Made by a program: the position numbers and the translations under genes
The notes under the pieces: generated by a model
Seen by the model: the letters and a program-made list of their open reading frames with translations, nothing else
Database searches by the model: none
What the model was told of the DNA's origin: nothing
In this document: positions 10,301 to 17,900 of the stretch, piece by piece
Layout: each line of letters opens with the position of its first letter
Position numbering within the stretch: position 1 is the stretch's first letter
NCBI RefSeq assembly: GCF_030530945.1
Contig: NZ_JAUMTZ010000011.1
Location: forward strand, 18,720 to 55,340
DNA: 36,621 nt
Reading direction: 5' to 3'
DNA from: Kocuria sp.
Lineage (GTDB): Bacteria > Actinomycetota > Actinomycetes > Actinomycetales > Micrococcaceae

Positions 10301-10312
10301 GACGACGCCGCC
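10301..10312 (+). repeat. GACGACGCCGCC element, dut/DUF3093 gap
   Basis: Copy in the 135-base divergent gap between dut and the DUF3093 gene, preceded by a run of C and followed by GGGTCCCAG. No gene covers it. Confidence 0.4.
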
Positions 10313-10391
10313 GGGTCCCAGCCACGGACCCGTCACGACCGGGCCCGTCCCGTCCGTGCCCGTCCCCAGGAGAGTGTGCCAAGGTGGAGCC

Positions 10392-11066
10392 ATGAGTTCC
10401 GATTCCACCACCCGGGGTGCCGACGGGGACCCGTCGCGCACCGGCACGGGCCACCCCGCTCCCCGTCCCGCAGACCACGACGGGTCCACCGCCACGGCCT
10501 CCGGGGGTGCCGCCGGGCGCTCCACCCCGGGCTCCGACGGCCGTGGCTCCGCCGCGACCGGCCCGCGCGTCGCACCCGAGGACGCGCCCGCCACGCGGGC
10601 CGGGCAGGACGGGAGCCGGGTGCGCTACGAGGAGCGACTCTCGGTCTCGTGGTGGGTCTGGCTCATCGTCCTGTTCGTGGGCGGCACGGGCTTCGTGGCC
10701 GTGGCGCCCATCAGCATCGCGGTGGGCGTCGTGGTGGCGCTGGTGCTGATGGTCGCGATCGGCCTGGCCGTGCACCTGGGCGCACCGCGGATCGTCCTGA
10801 CGGACGAGGACCTGCGGGTGGGCCGCGCCTACATCGAGCGGGAGTACGTGGGCACCGCCGAGGCGCTGCGCGGGGCCGACGCGCGGGAGGCGCGCGGACC
10901 CCAGCTGGACGGACGCGCCTTCATGAACTTCCGGGTCTCGGTCCCGGACCTGTGCCGCATCGAGATCGTGGACCCCGTGGACCCCACCCCGTACTGGCTC
11001 ACGGCCACGCGCCACCCGGAGGAGCTGGCCCGCGCCGTCAACGAGGGAGTTCGGCCCCGTTCCTGA
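10392..11066 (+). CDS. DUF3093 membrane protein
   Basis: Actinobacterial family of unknown function (M. tuberculosis Rv2698 type), 224 residues. The first 75 or so residues are low-complexity (Gly, Ser, Thr, Pro, Ala) and probably disordered. RYEERLSVSWWVW leads into two adjacent membrane segments (about 87-105 and 108-128), followed by a soluble domain beginning APRIVLTDEDLRVGRAYIE and ending in WLTATRHPEELARAV, which resembles a small membrane-proximal PH-like fold. The ATG at 10392 follows AAGGTGGAG. Divergent from dut; its 3' end faces DUF4193 across a hairpin terminator. The disordered N-terminal extension appears longer than I would expect for the family. Confidence 0.88.
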   Translation: MSSDSTTRGADGDPSRTGTGHPAPRPADHDGSTATASGGAAGRSTPGSDGRGSAATGPRVAPEDAPATRAGQDGSRVRYEERLSVSWWVWLIVLFVGGTGFVAVAPISIAVGVVVALVLMVAIGLAVHLGAPRIVLTDEDLRVGRAYIEREYVGTAEALRGADAREARGPQLDGRAFMNFRVSVPDLCRIEIVDPVDPTPYWLTATRHPEELARAVNEGVRPRS

Positions 11067-11107
11067 GCGGGCCCGGCGCCCCGGCGCTGTGCCGTGCCGT
11101 GGGAACG

Positions 11108-11146
11108 ACGACGGGCGGTCACCCTGGTCGGGTGACCGCCCGTCGT
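11108..11146. terminator. Bidirectional hairpin between DUF3093 and DUF4193
   Basis: Perfect 16-base-pair stem (arms 11108-11123 and 11131-11146) with a 7-base loop, lying between the converging ends of the two genes. No T-tract on either side, as is usual for actinobacterial terminators. Confidence 0.85.
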
Positions 11147-11162
11147 GGTGAAACCGGTGGGA

Positions 11163-11462
11163 TCAGCCGATGCACTCGTGGCAATACTTCACGCCGTTGC
11201 GCTCCTCGGCGAGCTGCGAGCGGTGGCGCACGAGGAAGCAGGAGCCGCATGTGAACTCGTCGTCCTGCGCGGGAAGGACCACCACGGACAGCTCCTCGTT
11301 GGAGAGGTCCGCGCCGGGGAGCTCGAAGCTCTCGGCCGCCGTGGCCTCGTCCTCGTCCACGCTGCCGGACTGGTGGTCCGAACGCCGGGACTGCAGCTCC
11401 TCGATGGAGTCCTCTTTGAGGTCCTCGTCCTGCTTGCGAGGCGCGTCGTAGTCTGTGGCCAT
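11163..11462 (-). CDS. DUF4193 small acidic zinc-ribbon protein
   Basis: Conserved actinobacterial protein (M. tuberculosis Rv2699c type), 99 residues. The N-terminal two thirds are strongly acidic (DEDLKEDSIEELQ, DEDEATAAESFELPGADLSNEEL). The C terminus holds a two-CxxC zinc ribbon: Cys72/Cys75 in TCGSC and Cys94/Cys97 in YCHEC, close to the last residue. The combination suggests a protein-interaction adaptor acting on RNA polymerase or another basic partner, but that is speculation. The ATG at 11462 was chosen because the family begins MATDYDAPR; GGAG lies about 11 bases upstream. Divergent from sepH. Confidence 0.9.
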   Translation of the reverse strand: MATDYDAPRKQDEDLKEDSIEELQSRRSDHQSGSVDEDEATAAESFELPGADLSNEELSVVVLPAQDDEFTCGSCFLVRHRSQLAEERNGVKYCHECIG

Positions 11463-11773
11463 GTGTCTATCCGCTCCAACCGGGATTCGCGAGATCGCTG
11501 TGTGAGACGGGCCCCGGACGATCTCCCCCGGGGCCGTGTCGCGTAGATTGTTCACCATGGGGACGCAAAAAGCCAGTGCCCGCAGGAGACTTCTCTCCCA
11601 CGGCGGAACGGTCCCGCAGCCCCGGTGACACGGGCCACCTCGAGGCCGCGGCGGCGTCGCCCGCCACCCCCTGCACCGGCCCCGCCCGCGACCGTGTTAG
11701 TAGACTGGCGCCACGTACGCGCGGACGCGCACCACGGAGGCCGTGGGCGGCGCGCCGGTGAGGGAAGGACAGC
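11463..11773. other. Divergent intergenic region DUF4193/sepH
   Basis: 311 bases without an established gene. It holds a TAGATT box (11544-11549, plus) followed after 7 bases by ATG at 11557, which opens a 23-codon frame ending TGA at 11628; this could be a leaderless small ORF but has no independent support. TAGACT (11701-11706) is the likely sepH -10. No clear promoter for DUF4193 could be picked; CAATCT on the minus strand is a weak candidate. Confidence 0.4.
11701..11706 (+). promoter_or_regulatory. Candidate -10 box of sepH
   Basis: TAGACT in the context TTAGTAGACT, about 68 bases before the sepH start. No matching -35 hexamer. The implied leader of about 60 bases carries the Shine-Dalgarno GGGAAGG. 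Confidence 0.4.
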
Positions 11774-13246
11774 ATGGAGCAGTTGCGCCTGGTAGGAGTG
11801 CACGACGACGGTGAGAGCCTCATCGTGGAGACCCCCGATTCCACGCGGTACCGGTTGCCGATCGACCAGCAGCTGCGTCAGAGCATCCAGCACGCGCGCC
11901 GCAAGCCGCCCGCCCGCGGGCGCGGTGGCGCCTCCTACGGCCCCCGGGACATCCAGGCCAGGTTCCGTGCCGGTGCCACCGTGGAGGAGGTCGTCGCGGA
12001 GTCGGGCTGGGAGGCCGATCGCGTGCGGCGCTACGAGTGGCCCATCCTCGCGGAGCGCTCGCACGTGGTGGCCGAGGCCTGCCGTGTGAAGGTGACCGGC
12101 ACCAACCCGGTGCACGACGGGTACCGCTCCGTCTTCGAGGGCGATCCCAAGTCGCTGGAGGAGACCGTTGCCGAGCGCGCACCGCAGGTGGGCGTGGACC
12201 GCGCGACCTTCGACTGGGACGCCTGGCTGCGCGAGGACCAGCTGTGGAGCATCCAGCTCACGTTCATCGTCACCGACCCGGGTGCTACGGGCACCACCGA
12301 GGACGGCCCCGCGCTGTGGAGCTACAACCCCGCCACCCAGTCCCTGCGCCCGGAGAACGGGTGGGCCCGCACCCTCGGCGAGGAGCCCCGCGAGACCGGC
12401 CCGCTCGGCACGGCGGCACCGGCCGCTCCGGCCGTGGCCCCCAGCCCCCAGCTGCGCCAGCTGCAGCAGGAGGCCAGCCAGGCGGACGACCTGCTGGACG
12501 TGCTGCAGGCCCGGCGGGGCCGGCGACTCGGAGCGGATGAGGCCGCGGACGACCGCCTCGCGGAGATCCTCGGCCGCGGCATGGGCCAGGTGGAGCGCCG
12601 CCCCCGGCCCATCGACGCCCCGGAGGACTCTGCCGTCTTCGACCGGCCCATCCAGCCGGCCGCGTCCCGGGTGGCCGAGGACCGCGCGCTGCAGGAGGAG
12701 GGGATCGAGATCGTGGACGACTCCACTCCCCTGCGCCAGGACCCTCCCGTGGCGGACACCGGCGGGGACACCGCTGCCGCTCCGCGTCCCGTGCCGCCCG
12801 AGAACGTCCACGAGGACGCTCCCGAGGCCTGGGTGGACGTGACCACCGAGGACCCGCGCGGCACCGCAACCCCGGAGGGACCCGAGGACCACGCGCGGGC
12901 TCGTGGGCAGGATGCGCCGTCCGCCGGAGGCTCCCCCGTCATGGAGCTGCACGCGCGCGGCTCCGCCGGACAGGACACGGCCTCCCCCGCGCACACCTCC
13001 GGCGCCGCGCTCACCGCGGACGCCAGGCACGGCGACGCCGACAGGGCCGCACACGATTCCCACGGGAACCAGGCGCACGACCCACGACACTCCTCACCCG
13101 ATGCGGAGGGCGGCGAGGCCGAGCAGGACTCGGCGCGTTCCGACGACGCCGGAGCCACCCCCGGCCCCCGCGGCCGCACACCCAAGGCCAAGCGCTCGTC
13201 GGTGCCCAGCTGGGACGACATCGTGTTCGGCGCCAACCGGGAGTAG
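11774..13246 (+). CDS. sepH: SepH cell-division regulator (DUF3071)
   Basis: SepH binds FtsZ and stimulates assembly of filaments during septation in Streptomyces and mycobacteria. The 490-residue product has the conserved N-terminal domain: MEQLRLVGVHDDGESLIVE, then a helix-turn-helix-like segment (YGPRDIQARFRAGATVEEV, AESGWEADRVRRYEWPILAER) and WDAWLREDQLWSIQLTF to about residue 165. A long Pro/Glu/Asp/Gly-rich disordered linker follows (about 210-470). The C-terminal family motif is present as RSSVPSWDDIVFG. The ATG is preceded by GGGAAGG. The linker is long, as in other high-GC actinobacteria. A short hairpin (13259-13278) may end the transcript. Confidence 0.95.
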   Translation: MEQLRLVGVHDDGESLIVETPDSTRYRLPIDQQLRQSIQHARRKPPARGRGGASYGPRDIQARFRAGATVEEVVAESGWEADRVRRYEWPILAERSHVVAEACRVKVTGTNPVHDGYRSVFEGDPKSLEETVAERAPQVGVDRATFDWDAWLREDQLWSIQLTFIVTDPGATGTTEDGPALWSYNPATQSLRPENGWARTLGEEPRETGPLGTAAPAAPAVAPSPQLRQLQQEASQADDLLDVLQARRGRRLGADEAADDRLAEILGRGMGQVERRPRPIDAPEDSAVFDRPIQPAASRVAEDRALQEEGIEIVDDSTPLRQDPPVADTGGDTAAAPRPVPPENVHEDAPEAWVDVTTEDPRGTATPEGPEDHARARGQDAPSAGGSPVMELHARGSAGQDTASPAHTSGAALTADARHGDADRAAHDSHGNQAHDPRHSSPDAEGGEAEQDSARSDDAGATPGPRGRTPKAKRSSVPSWDDIVFGANRE

Positions 13247-13297
13247 GCCCCACCCCCGTCCCACCTGGGGCAGTGGGAGATTCCGGGCCCCAGGCGG

Positions 13298-13303
13298 TAA
13301 AGT
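13298..13303 (+). promoter_or_regulatory. Candidate -10 box of the Pro/Gly-rich protein gene
   Basis: TAAAGT, 76 bases before the start codon and after a weak six-pair hairpin downstream of sepH, so the gene probably has its own promoter. No clear -35. Confidence 0.35.
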
Positions 13304-13379
13304 CTCGTGAGCACGCCGGGCTCAGGGGAGAACTTCGCTCGGGCGTGCGAGTTCACGGGCGATCTTGAGGAACTTTTCC

Positions 13380-14159
13380 ATGGGCAACTCCATCCAGGAC
13401 GATCTCTTCGGCGACGACTCCGAGGCCGGCGGGGCCACAGGCTCCGCACGCGCCTCCGGCGCGCGCCGCTATCTGGCACCCGCCGCCCTGGGTGGTGCGG
13501 CCCTCCTGGTCCTGGCAGGGGTGGGTGCCGTGGCGTTCACCGGGTTCTCGGGCGGCCACGACGAGCCGGACCCGGCGAACTTCGCGAGCCAGTCCCCCTC
13601 ACCGGGCAGCAGCATCACGGATGCCACGCCGTCCTCCTCCCCCACACCGTCCACGACGCCGTCGCCGTCCTCGACCGCGGAGCCCACGGTTCCCGCGGAG
13701 CAGTACCAGGCCCCCGCGGCGCCGGCGAACCCGGTGCAGCCCGTGGTCCCCGCCCCGCAGCCGGTCGCTCCCCAGCCCGTGCCCACCACGCAGCCCACCC
13801 GGGCCCCGAAGACCACTCCCGCCCCGGCAAAGACCCGTGCCCCCGAGCAGCAGCAGAGCGCCGCACCCAAGCAGCAGGCTCCCTCGCAGCCCTCCAGCGG
13901 CGGCGGTGCCGGATCCGGCGGAGGCACGGGCCAGGGCGGCTCCGGTGGCGGATCGTACGGTGGCGGGACCGGTGGATCCACCGGCGGTTCCGGTGGCGGT
14001 TCCGGGAGCAGTGGCCAGTCCGGGAGCGGTGCTGGCAGCCAGACCGGCAGCGGAGCCGGCGCCGGTGCTGGCGCGGGCACTGAGCAGGGCGGAACCACGG
14101 GCGGAACGGGCAGCGCTGCGGCGGGCTCGAACCCCACCGAGGGTGGCGGCTTGCGCTGA
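13380..14159 (+). CDS. Membrane-anchored Pro-rich/Gly-Ser-rich extracytoplasmic protein
   Basis: Not recognised as a named family. The 259-residue product has a short acidic cytosolic head (GNSIQDDLFGDDSEAGG), one membrane segment (about 36-56, LAPAALGGAALLVLAGVGAVAFTG), then an outside part that is entirely low-complexity. About 65-150 is Ser/Thr/Pro- then Pro/Ala/Val/Gln-rich with PAPQPVAPQPVP-type repeats; about 175-255 is Gly/Ser-rich with GGG/GSGG repeats. A Pro-rich wall-spanning stalk followed by a flexible Gly-rich end is a plausible reading. There is no sortase motif or enzyme domain. ATG 13380 has GAGGAA 7 bases upstream. Composition matches the genome, so recent transfer is not indicated. 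Confidence 0.8.
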   Translation: MGNSIQDDLFGDDSEAGGATGSARASGARRYLAPAALGGAALLVLAGVGAVAFTGFSGGHDEPDPANFASQSPSPGSSITDATPSSSPTPSTTPSPSSTAEPTVPAEQYQAPAAPANPVQPVVPAPQPVAPQPVPTTQPTRAPKTTPAPAKTRAPEQQQSAAPKQQAPSQPSSGGGAGSGGGTGQGGSGGGSYGGGTGGSTGGSGGGSGSSGQSGSGAGSQTGSGAGAGAGAGTEQGGTTGGTGSAAAGSNPTEGGGLR

Positions 14160-14331
14160 GCCCCTCCCCTGCCCGGCGCACCGTCCCGCGGGCATCCTGA
14201 GCACGGGGTCCGGCGGAGACGACACCCTGACGTCGACGCCTGGCATCGGTGCCGCGCGTGCGACACCGGAGGATGTGACGGCGCGGATTCGAGGGAGTGG
14301 ATGCGACGGAGCGCGGCCGGAGCCGCGGGGT

Positions 14332-14343
14332 CAGCACGTGCTG
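14332..14343. other. 12-base perfect palindrome
   Basis: CAGCACGTGCTG lies four bases beyond the stop codon of the phosphodiesterase gene, next to a 6-pair hairpin (14312-14327), in the 188-base convergent gap. It may be part of terminator structure or a protein-binding site; nothing in the sequence decides this. Confidence 0.4.
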
Positions 14344-14347
14344 GGGA

Positions 14348-15493
14348 TCACCACAGCAGCGCTGGGACCAGCCGCTCCTGCTCCGTGAGGGAGCCGTGCT
14401 GACCCACCATCTCCAGGGGCCGGGTGCCCTGCCGGGACACGTCGTAGAGGGCGATCTCCTCGCGGCCCAGGACCCACACGTCCCCGGCCCGCCGCAGCAG
14501 CGCGGGGTCCGGATCCGCCCCGAAGTACCCGTGCTCCGCCAGCTGGTCCCGGGTGGCCACCCACACGGCGTCCCTGAAGTGCTCCCGCCACGCCCGCGCC
14601 ACGTGCTCCGGATCGGTGTCCTCGGTGGTGTGCAGCTGCACGGCGCGGGGCTCGCCCGCGGTGTGCCGCACTCCTGCCATGAGAGCGGGAACGCCGCTGA
14701 CGTCCACCCGGTGCTCGGGTGCCACGTCCACCATGCCGTGGTCCGCGGTGAGCAGCACGCGCGTGTTGGCGGGCAGCCGGGAGACCAGGCGCCGCAGCGC
14801 GGAGTCCAGCTCCTCCAGGGCGCCCAGCCACGTCTGGGAGCGCCAGCCCTCGCGGTGCGCGGTCTTGTCGAGCTCGTCCCAGTAGAAGTACACGAGCCCT
14901 CGGCGCCCCTCCCGCAGCTGCTCCAGGGCGCGGGCGGTGCGCGCGTGCACGCCCTGCGCGCCCACGAAGCGTCCACCGCGCAGGGCCGCCCGGGTGAGGG
15001 CGGAGGTCTCGAAGCGGGGTGAGCTGACCGTGGCCACGTCCACCTGCCCGGCGGCGTGCTCCAGGACGGTGGGCAGCGGTTGCCAGGCCAGCGGGTCCAG
15101 GCCCGCGGGCCACTGGCCCAGCATGTTCACCACCCGGTCCCGCTCCGGGTCCAGGACGTCGTAGCCGAGCATCCCGTGCCGACCGGGGGCCGCCCCGGTG
15201 CCGAGGCACGACAGGGACACGGAGGTGGTGGAGGGAAAGGCGGCGTCGAGCTCGCCCAGGGACTCCGCCGAGCGCAGCGTGGGAGCGTACCCGCCCACCT
15301 CCCGCAGCAGACGCGAGCCCAGCCCGTCCACGAGCACCACCACGTAGCGCTGCGCCCCCGGCAGGCTCAGCGCGTTGCGGGTGCCCGCCACGCCCACCGC
15401 GGCCGCCGCCGAGGAGAGCACGTCCGCGACGCTGCGCGTCCCGTAGCGCGGCGGGCCGGGCAGCGTGGAAGCCGGAGCGGCGTCGTCGCTCAC
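14348..15493 (-). CDS. Nucleotide pyrophosphatase/phosphodiesterase, alkaline phosphatase superfamily
   Basis: Predicted metal-dependent phosphohydrolase of 381 residues. Superfamily landmarks: first metal Asp56 in VVLVDGLGS, the nucleophile region FPSTTSVSL (Thr89/Thr90), the WDELDKTAH segment giving the Asp and His ligands of the second metal, and TADHGMVDV for the remaining Asp/His pair. No signal peptide is visible, so it is probably cytosolic, and the substrate (nucleotide, phospholipid headgroup or other diester) is unknown. The GTG overlaps the stop of the DUF5998 gene as GTGA, so the two are translationally coupled. Confidence 0.88.
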   Translation of the reverse strand: MSDDAAPASTLPGPPRYGTRSVADVLSSAAAAVGVAGTRNALSLPGAQRYVVVLVDGLGSRLLREVGGYAPTLRSAESLGELDAAFPSTTSVSLSCLGTGAAPGRHGMLGYDVLDPERDRVVNMLGQWPAGLDPLAWQPLPTVLEHAAGQVDVATVSSPRFETSALTRAALRGGRFVGAQGVHARTARALEQLREGRRGLVYFYWDELDKTAHREGWRSQTWLGALEELDSALRRLVSRLPANTRVLLTADHGMVDVAPEHRVDVSGVPALMAGVRHTAGEPRAVQLHTTEDTDPEHVARAWREHFRDAVWVATRDQLAEHGYFGADPDPALLRRAGDVWVLGREEIALYDVSRQGTRPLEMVGQHGSLTEQERLVPALLW

Positions 15494-16197
15494 GAGGCGT
15501 GTCCCGCGTCGCGGCCGTTGTGCCGGTGGCCGAAGCGCGAGCGCGGGGCCGGGGGCTCGGAGCGCGGCGGGCCCGGGTGCGCCGGGGCCTGGGCGATCCG
15601 GGCGCCGTCGTCGGTCAGGGGAGCCACGTTCGCCCGGCGCAGGGTGCGCGCGAACTCCCGCGCGCCCTCCACGGCGTCGCTGCCGTCCGCCTCGGAGCTG
15701 ATGCGCATGACCACGTCCTCGCTCGCGGCGGTGCCCGTGTAGCCGTGGTCCGCCTGGCACTCCGGGTCCTCGCACATGGCGGGGTACAGCTCCAGCTGCT
15801 GGGTGCCCGTCCAGCTCACCGAGAGGTTCAGCTCCATGATGGGCGTGCCCGGCTGGTAGTTCTGCGGCTGCTGGTACGCGTAGCTCAGGGTCACCGAGCG
15901 GATCTGGGAGATGGGGACCGTCTCCGTGGAGACCCGGGCCACGGTGTCCGCGCCGGAGTCGTCGAGCTGCTGGTCGTCCACGTGGGTGATGTGCAGGACG
16001 TCCTCGGCGAGCACGAGCGCGGTGATGTGGCGGTGCAGCTCCGTGTTGGTGAAGTGGGTCTCCAGCTGCACCAGGTGGGAGACCGGGCGCCTGCCGTCCA
16101 ACGAGTCCTTGACCACGTCCGCGACGAGCTGCGGGTAGAACCCGGCCTTTTCGATGTCCTGGACCAGGCGTGAGCCATCGGGTGCTGAATACGTCAT
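15490..16197 (-). CDS. DUF5998 protein
   Basis: Uncharacterised actinobacterial protein of 235 residues. The core (about 5-190) contains YPQLVADVVKDSLDG, HLVQLETHFTNTELHRH, VLHITHVDDQQ and SVSWTGTQQLELYPAMCEDPECQADHGYTG. The Cys/His cluster in this last segment (CEDPEC...DH) could bind a metal. The C-terminal 40 residues are Pro/Arg/His-rich and variable. ATG 16197 was chosen because MTYSAPDGSRL fits family start; GGAGG lies upstream at a rather long 11 bases. Coupled to the downstream phosphodiesterase gene, and lies 121 bases after the kinase gene. Confidence 0.85.
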   Translation of the reverse strand: MTYSAPDGSRLVQDIEKAGFYPQLVADVVKDSLDGRRPVSHLVQLETHFTNTELHRHITALVLAEDVLHITHVDDQQLDDSGADTVARVSTETVPISQIRSVTLSYAYQQPQNYQPGTPIMELNLSVSWTGTQQLELYPAMCEDPECQADHGYTGTAASEDVVMRISSEADGSDAVEGAREFARTLRRANVAPLTDDGARIAQAPAHPGPPRSEPPAPRSRFGHRHNGRDAGHAS

Positions 16198-16297
16198 GGG
16201 GACATTGTCCTCCACGGCGGAGCGGGGAGCACACCGTGCGGGCTCACGGCGTCCACTCCCGCCGTGCGGACCCCGCACCGCAGTGCCGCGACCTCGC

Positions 16298-16315
16298 CGC
16301 GCCGTGGGCGGCGCG
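16298..16315 (-). terminator. Hairpin after the kinase gene
   Basis: Seven-base-pair GC stem (16298-16304 with 16309-16315) and TGGG loop, beginning three bases beyond the kinase stop. Short, without T-tract; may only attenuate transcription. Confidence 0.4.
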
Positions 16316-16318
16316 CGC

Positions 16319-17887
16319 TCACGGGGCGACCACGCAGGAGACGGTGCCGTCCTCGAGCTGGGTGCACACGGGTGTGGCCGCGGGGTCAACGGGGCTCGGC
16401 TCGCCGGTGTCCGTCCCTGGCGCCGGCGTGGTGACCGCGGGGTCTGCGGGCACGGGGGCCGAGCCGTCACCCCACTGCACCAGCAGCGGTGCCAGCCACA
16501 CGTACCCGGCACCGAGCACGAGTACGGCGGCGCCCAGCACGGCCAGCCACCACCACCGCGGGGGCCGACGACGCCGCTCCCCGCCCGTCCCCGCACCGTC
16601 ACCCGGCTCGGTGGCCGGCAGGGCCCGGGTGGCCGGGTCGCGACGGTCCGGGACGCCACGGTCCACGCCCTCGGTGACCGCTGAGGGGATGGCCGTGACC
16701 GCGGTGGGTCCGGTGTCGTGCGATCCCACGGGCGGTGGCGGCGCCGAGGGGTCCAGCCGCTCGGTGGCCTCCCCCGCCGCGGCTGGCACGGGCTGTGACG
16801 TGTCGCGCGTGGGCACCGTCCCGGAGCGCGCGCCCTGGGTGCTCGCCGGGACGGCGTCCGCGGCGGGGGCGAACGGGCGCAGCACGTCCGAGCCGCGCTC
16901 GGTCATGGCGGGGTGCTCGACGGGCGGGATGGCACGGCGGTGCACCGCGTGCCAGGCGATGGGCGCGTCCCGGGTGGGCTCGCCCCCGGGGGGCAGGCGG
17001 GCGGCGTCGGGAACCGGGGACAGCTCACGCTCCGTGGTGGGCTCCAGGACGTCGAAGATCTCGAACGGCTCGCCGTCCGCGGTGCACCCGGGCACCTCCG
17101 CGCGCGCGGGCGCGCCGCGGCGCAGCTCCGCGAGCAGCCGGTCCGCGGCGGCCGCGCGGGCCCGCGGATCCGGGTGGAGCAGTCCCGCCACGCCGGTGCG
17201 CAGGACCTCGGAGTCCGCGAAGAGCTCGAGCTGCGCGACGGCCTCGGGTCCCAGGGGGTCGCCGCTGAGGTCCACCTCCGGCAGCACCATCCGCACGGCC
17301 GTGACACCGGCCGCGTAGAGGTCCAGTGCGCGGGAGGGGTTGCCGGGGGCGTACGCCTCGTGGGGCAGGTAGCCGGGGGTGCCCACCACCGTGCCGGTGT
17401 GGGTCAGCCGCGCGTCCTCCAGCCGCACGGCGATCCCGAAGTCCGTGAGCCTGGTCGCGGGTCTGGCGGCGCCCGTGGGCTCCATCAGGATGTTCGCCGG
17501 CTTCACGTCCCGGTGCACCCAGCCCCGGGTGTGGACGAAGTGCAGGGCCTCGAGCAGCTGCCACAGCAGCTCCTCCGCGAGCGTGTCCGCCACGGCGCCG
17601 TTGTCCTGCAGGGCGGCCTCGAGGGTGCCTCCGGAGACCAGCTCCATGGCGATCGCCACGTGCTCGTCCTCCGCGGCCCACCCGTAGGGGGCCACCACGT
17701 GGGGGTGGTCCAGGTTCACGGACTGCTCGCGCACGAAGCGCAGCAGGTCCGCGGAGTCGCGCTGGCGCAGCACCTTGGCCGCGCACTCGTGCCCCAGGCG
17801 GAGGTCGTGGGCGCGCCACACCGCACCGCTGCCGCCCTCCGCGATGGGCGTCAGCAGCTCGAAGCGGCCGGCGATCGTGTCCCGCAC
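16319..17887 (-). CDS. Transmembrane Ser/Thr protein kinase (PknB-like, Hanks type)
   Basis: The 522-residue product has a cytosolic kinase domain (about 8-265): glycine loop AEGGSGAVW, Lys38 in AAKVL, catalytic loop HRDVKPANI (Asp127), DFGIAV (Asp149), and activation segment THTGTVVGTPGYLPHE with phosphorylatable threonines. PHE replaces the usual APE. A Pro/Thr/Ala-rich linker (about 275-440) leads to one membrane helix (WWWLAVLGAAVLVLGAGYVWL) and a short outside tail ending CTQLEDGTVSCVVAP, whose two cysteines could form a disulfide. There are no PASTA repeats, so it is not a PknB orthologue. Start GTG 17887 is 13 bases after the acyltransferase stop; an alternative GTG at 17926 would overlap that gene. 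Neither has a strong Shine-Dalgarno. Probably co-transcribed with the lysine acetyltransferase. Confidence 0.9.
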   Translation of the reverse strand: MRDTIAGRFELLTPIAEGGSGAVWRAHDLRLGHECAAKVLRQRDSADLLRFVREQSVNLDHPHVVAPYGWAAEDEHVAIAMELVSGGTLEAALQDNGAVADTLAEELLWQLLEALHFVHTRGWVHRDVKPANILMEPTGAARPATRLTDFGIAVRLEDARLTHTGTVVGTPGYLPHEAYAPGNPSRALDLYAAGVTAVRMVLPEVDLSGDPLGPEAVAQLELFADSEVLRTGVAGLLHPDPRARAAAADRLLAELRRGAPARAEVPGCTADGEPFEIFDVLEPTTERELSPVPDAARLPPGGEPTRDAPIAWHAVHRRAIPPVEHPAMTERGSDVLRPFAPAADAVPASTQGARSGTVPTRDTSQPVPAAAGEATERLDPSAPPPPVGSHDTGPTAVTAIPSAVTEGVDRGVPDRRDPATRALPATEPGDGAGTGGERRRRPPRWWWLAVLGAAVLVLGAGYVWLAPLLVQWGDGSAPVPADPAVTTPAPGTDTGEPSPVDPAATPVCTQLEDGTVSCVVAP

Positions 17888-17900
17888 GTGTGCGGCGCGC

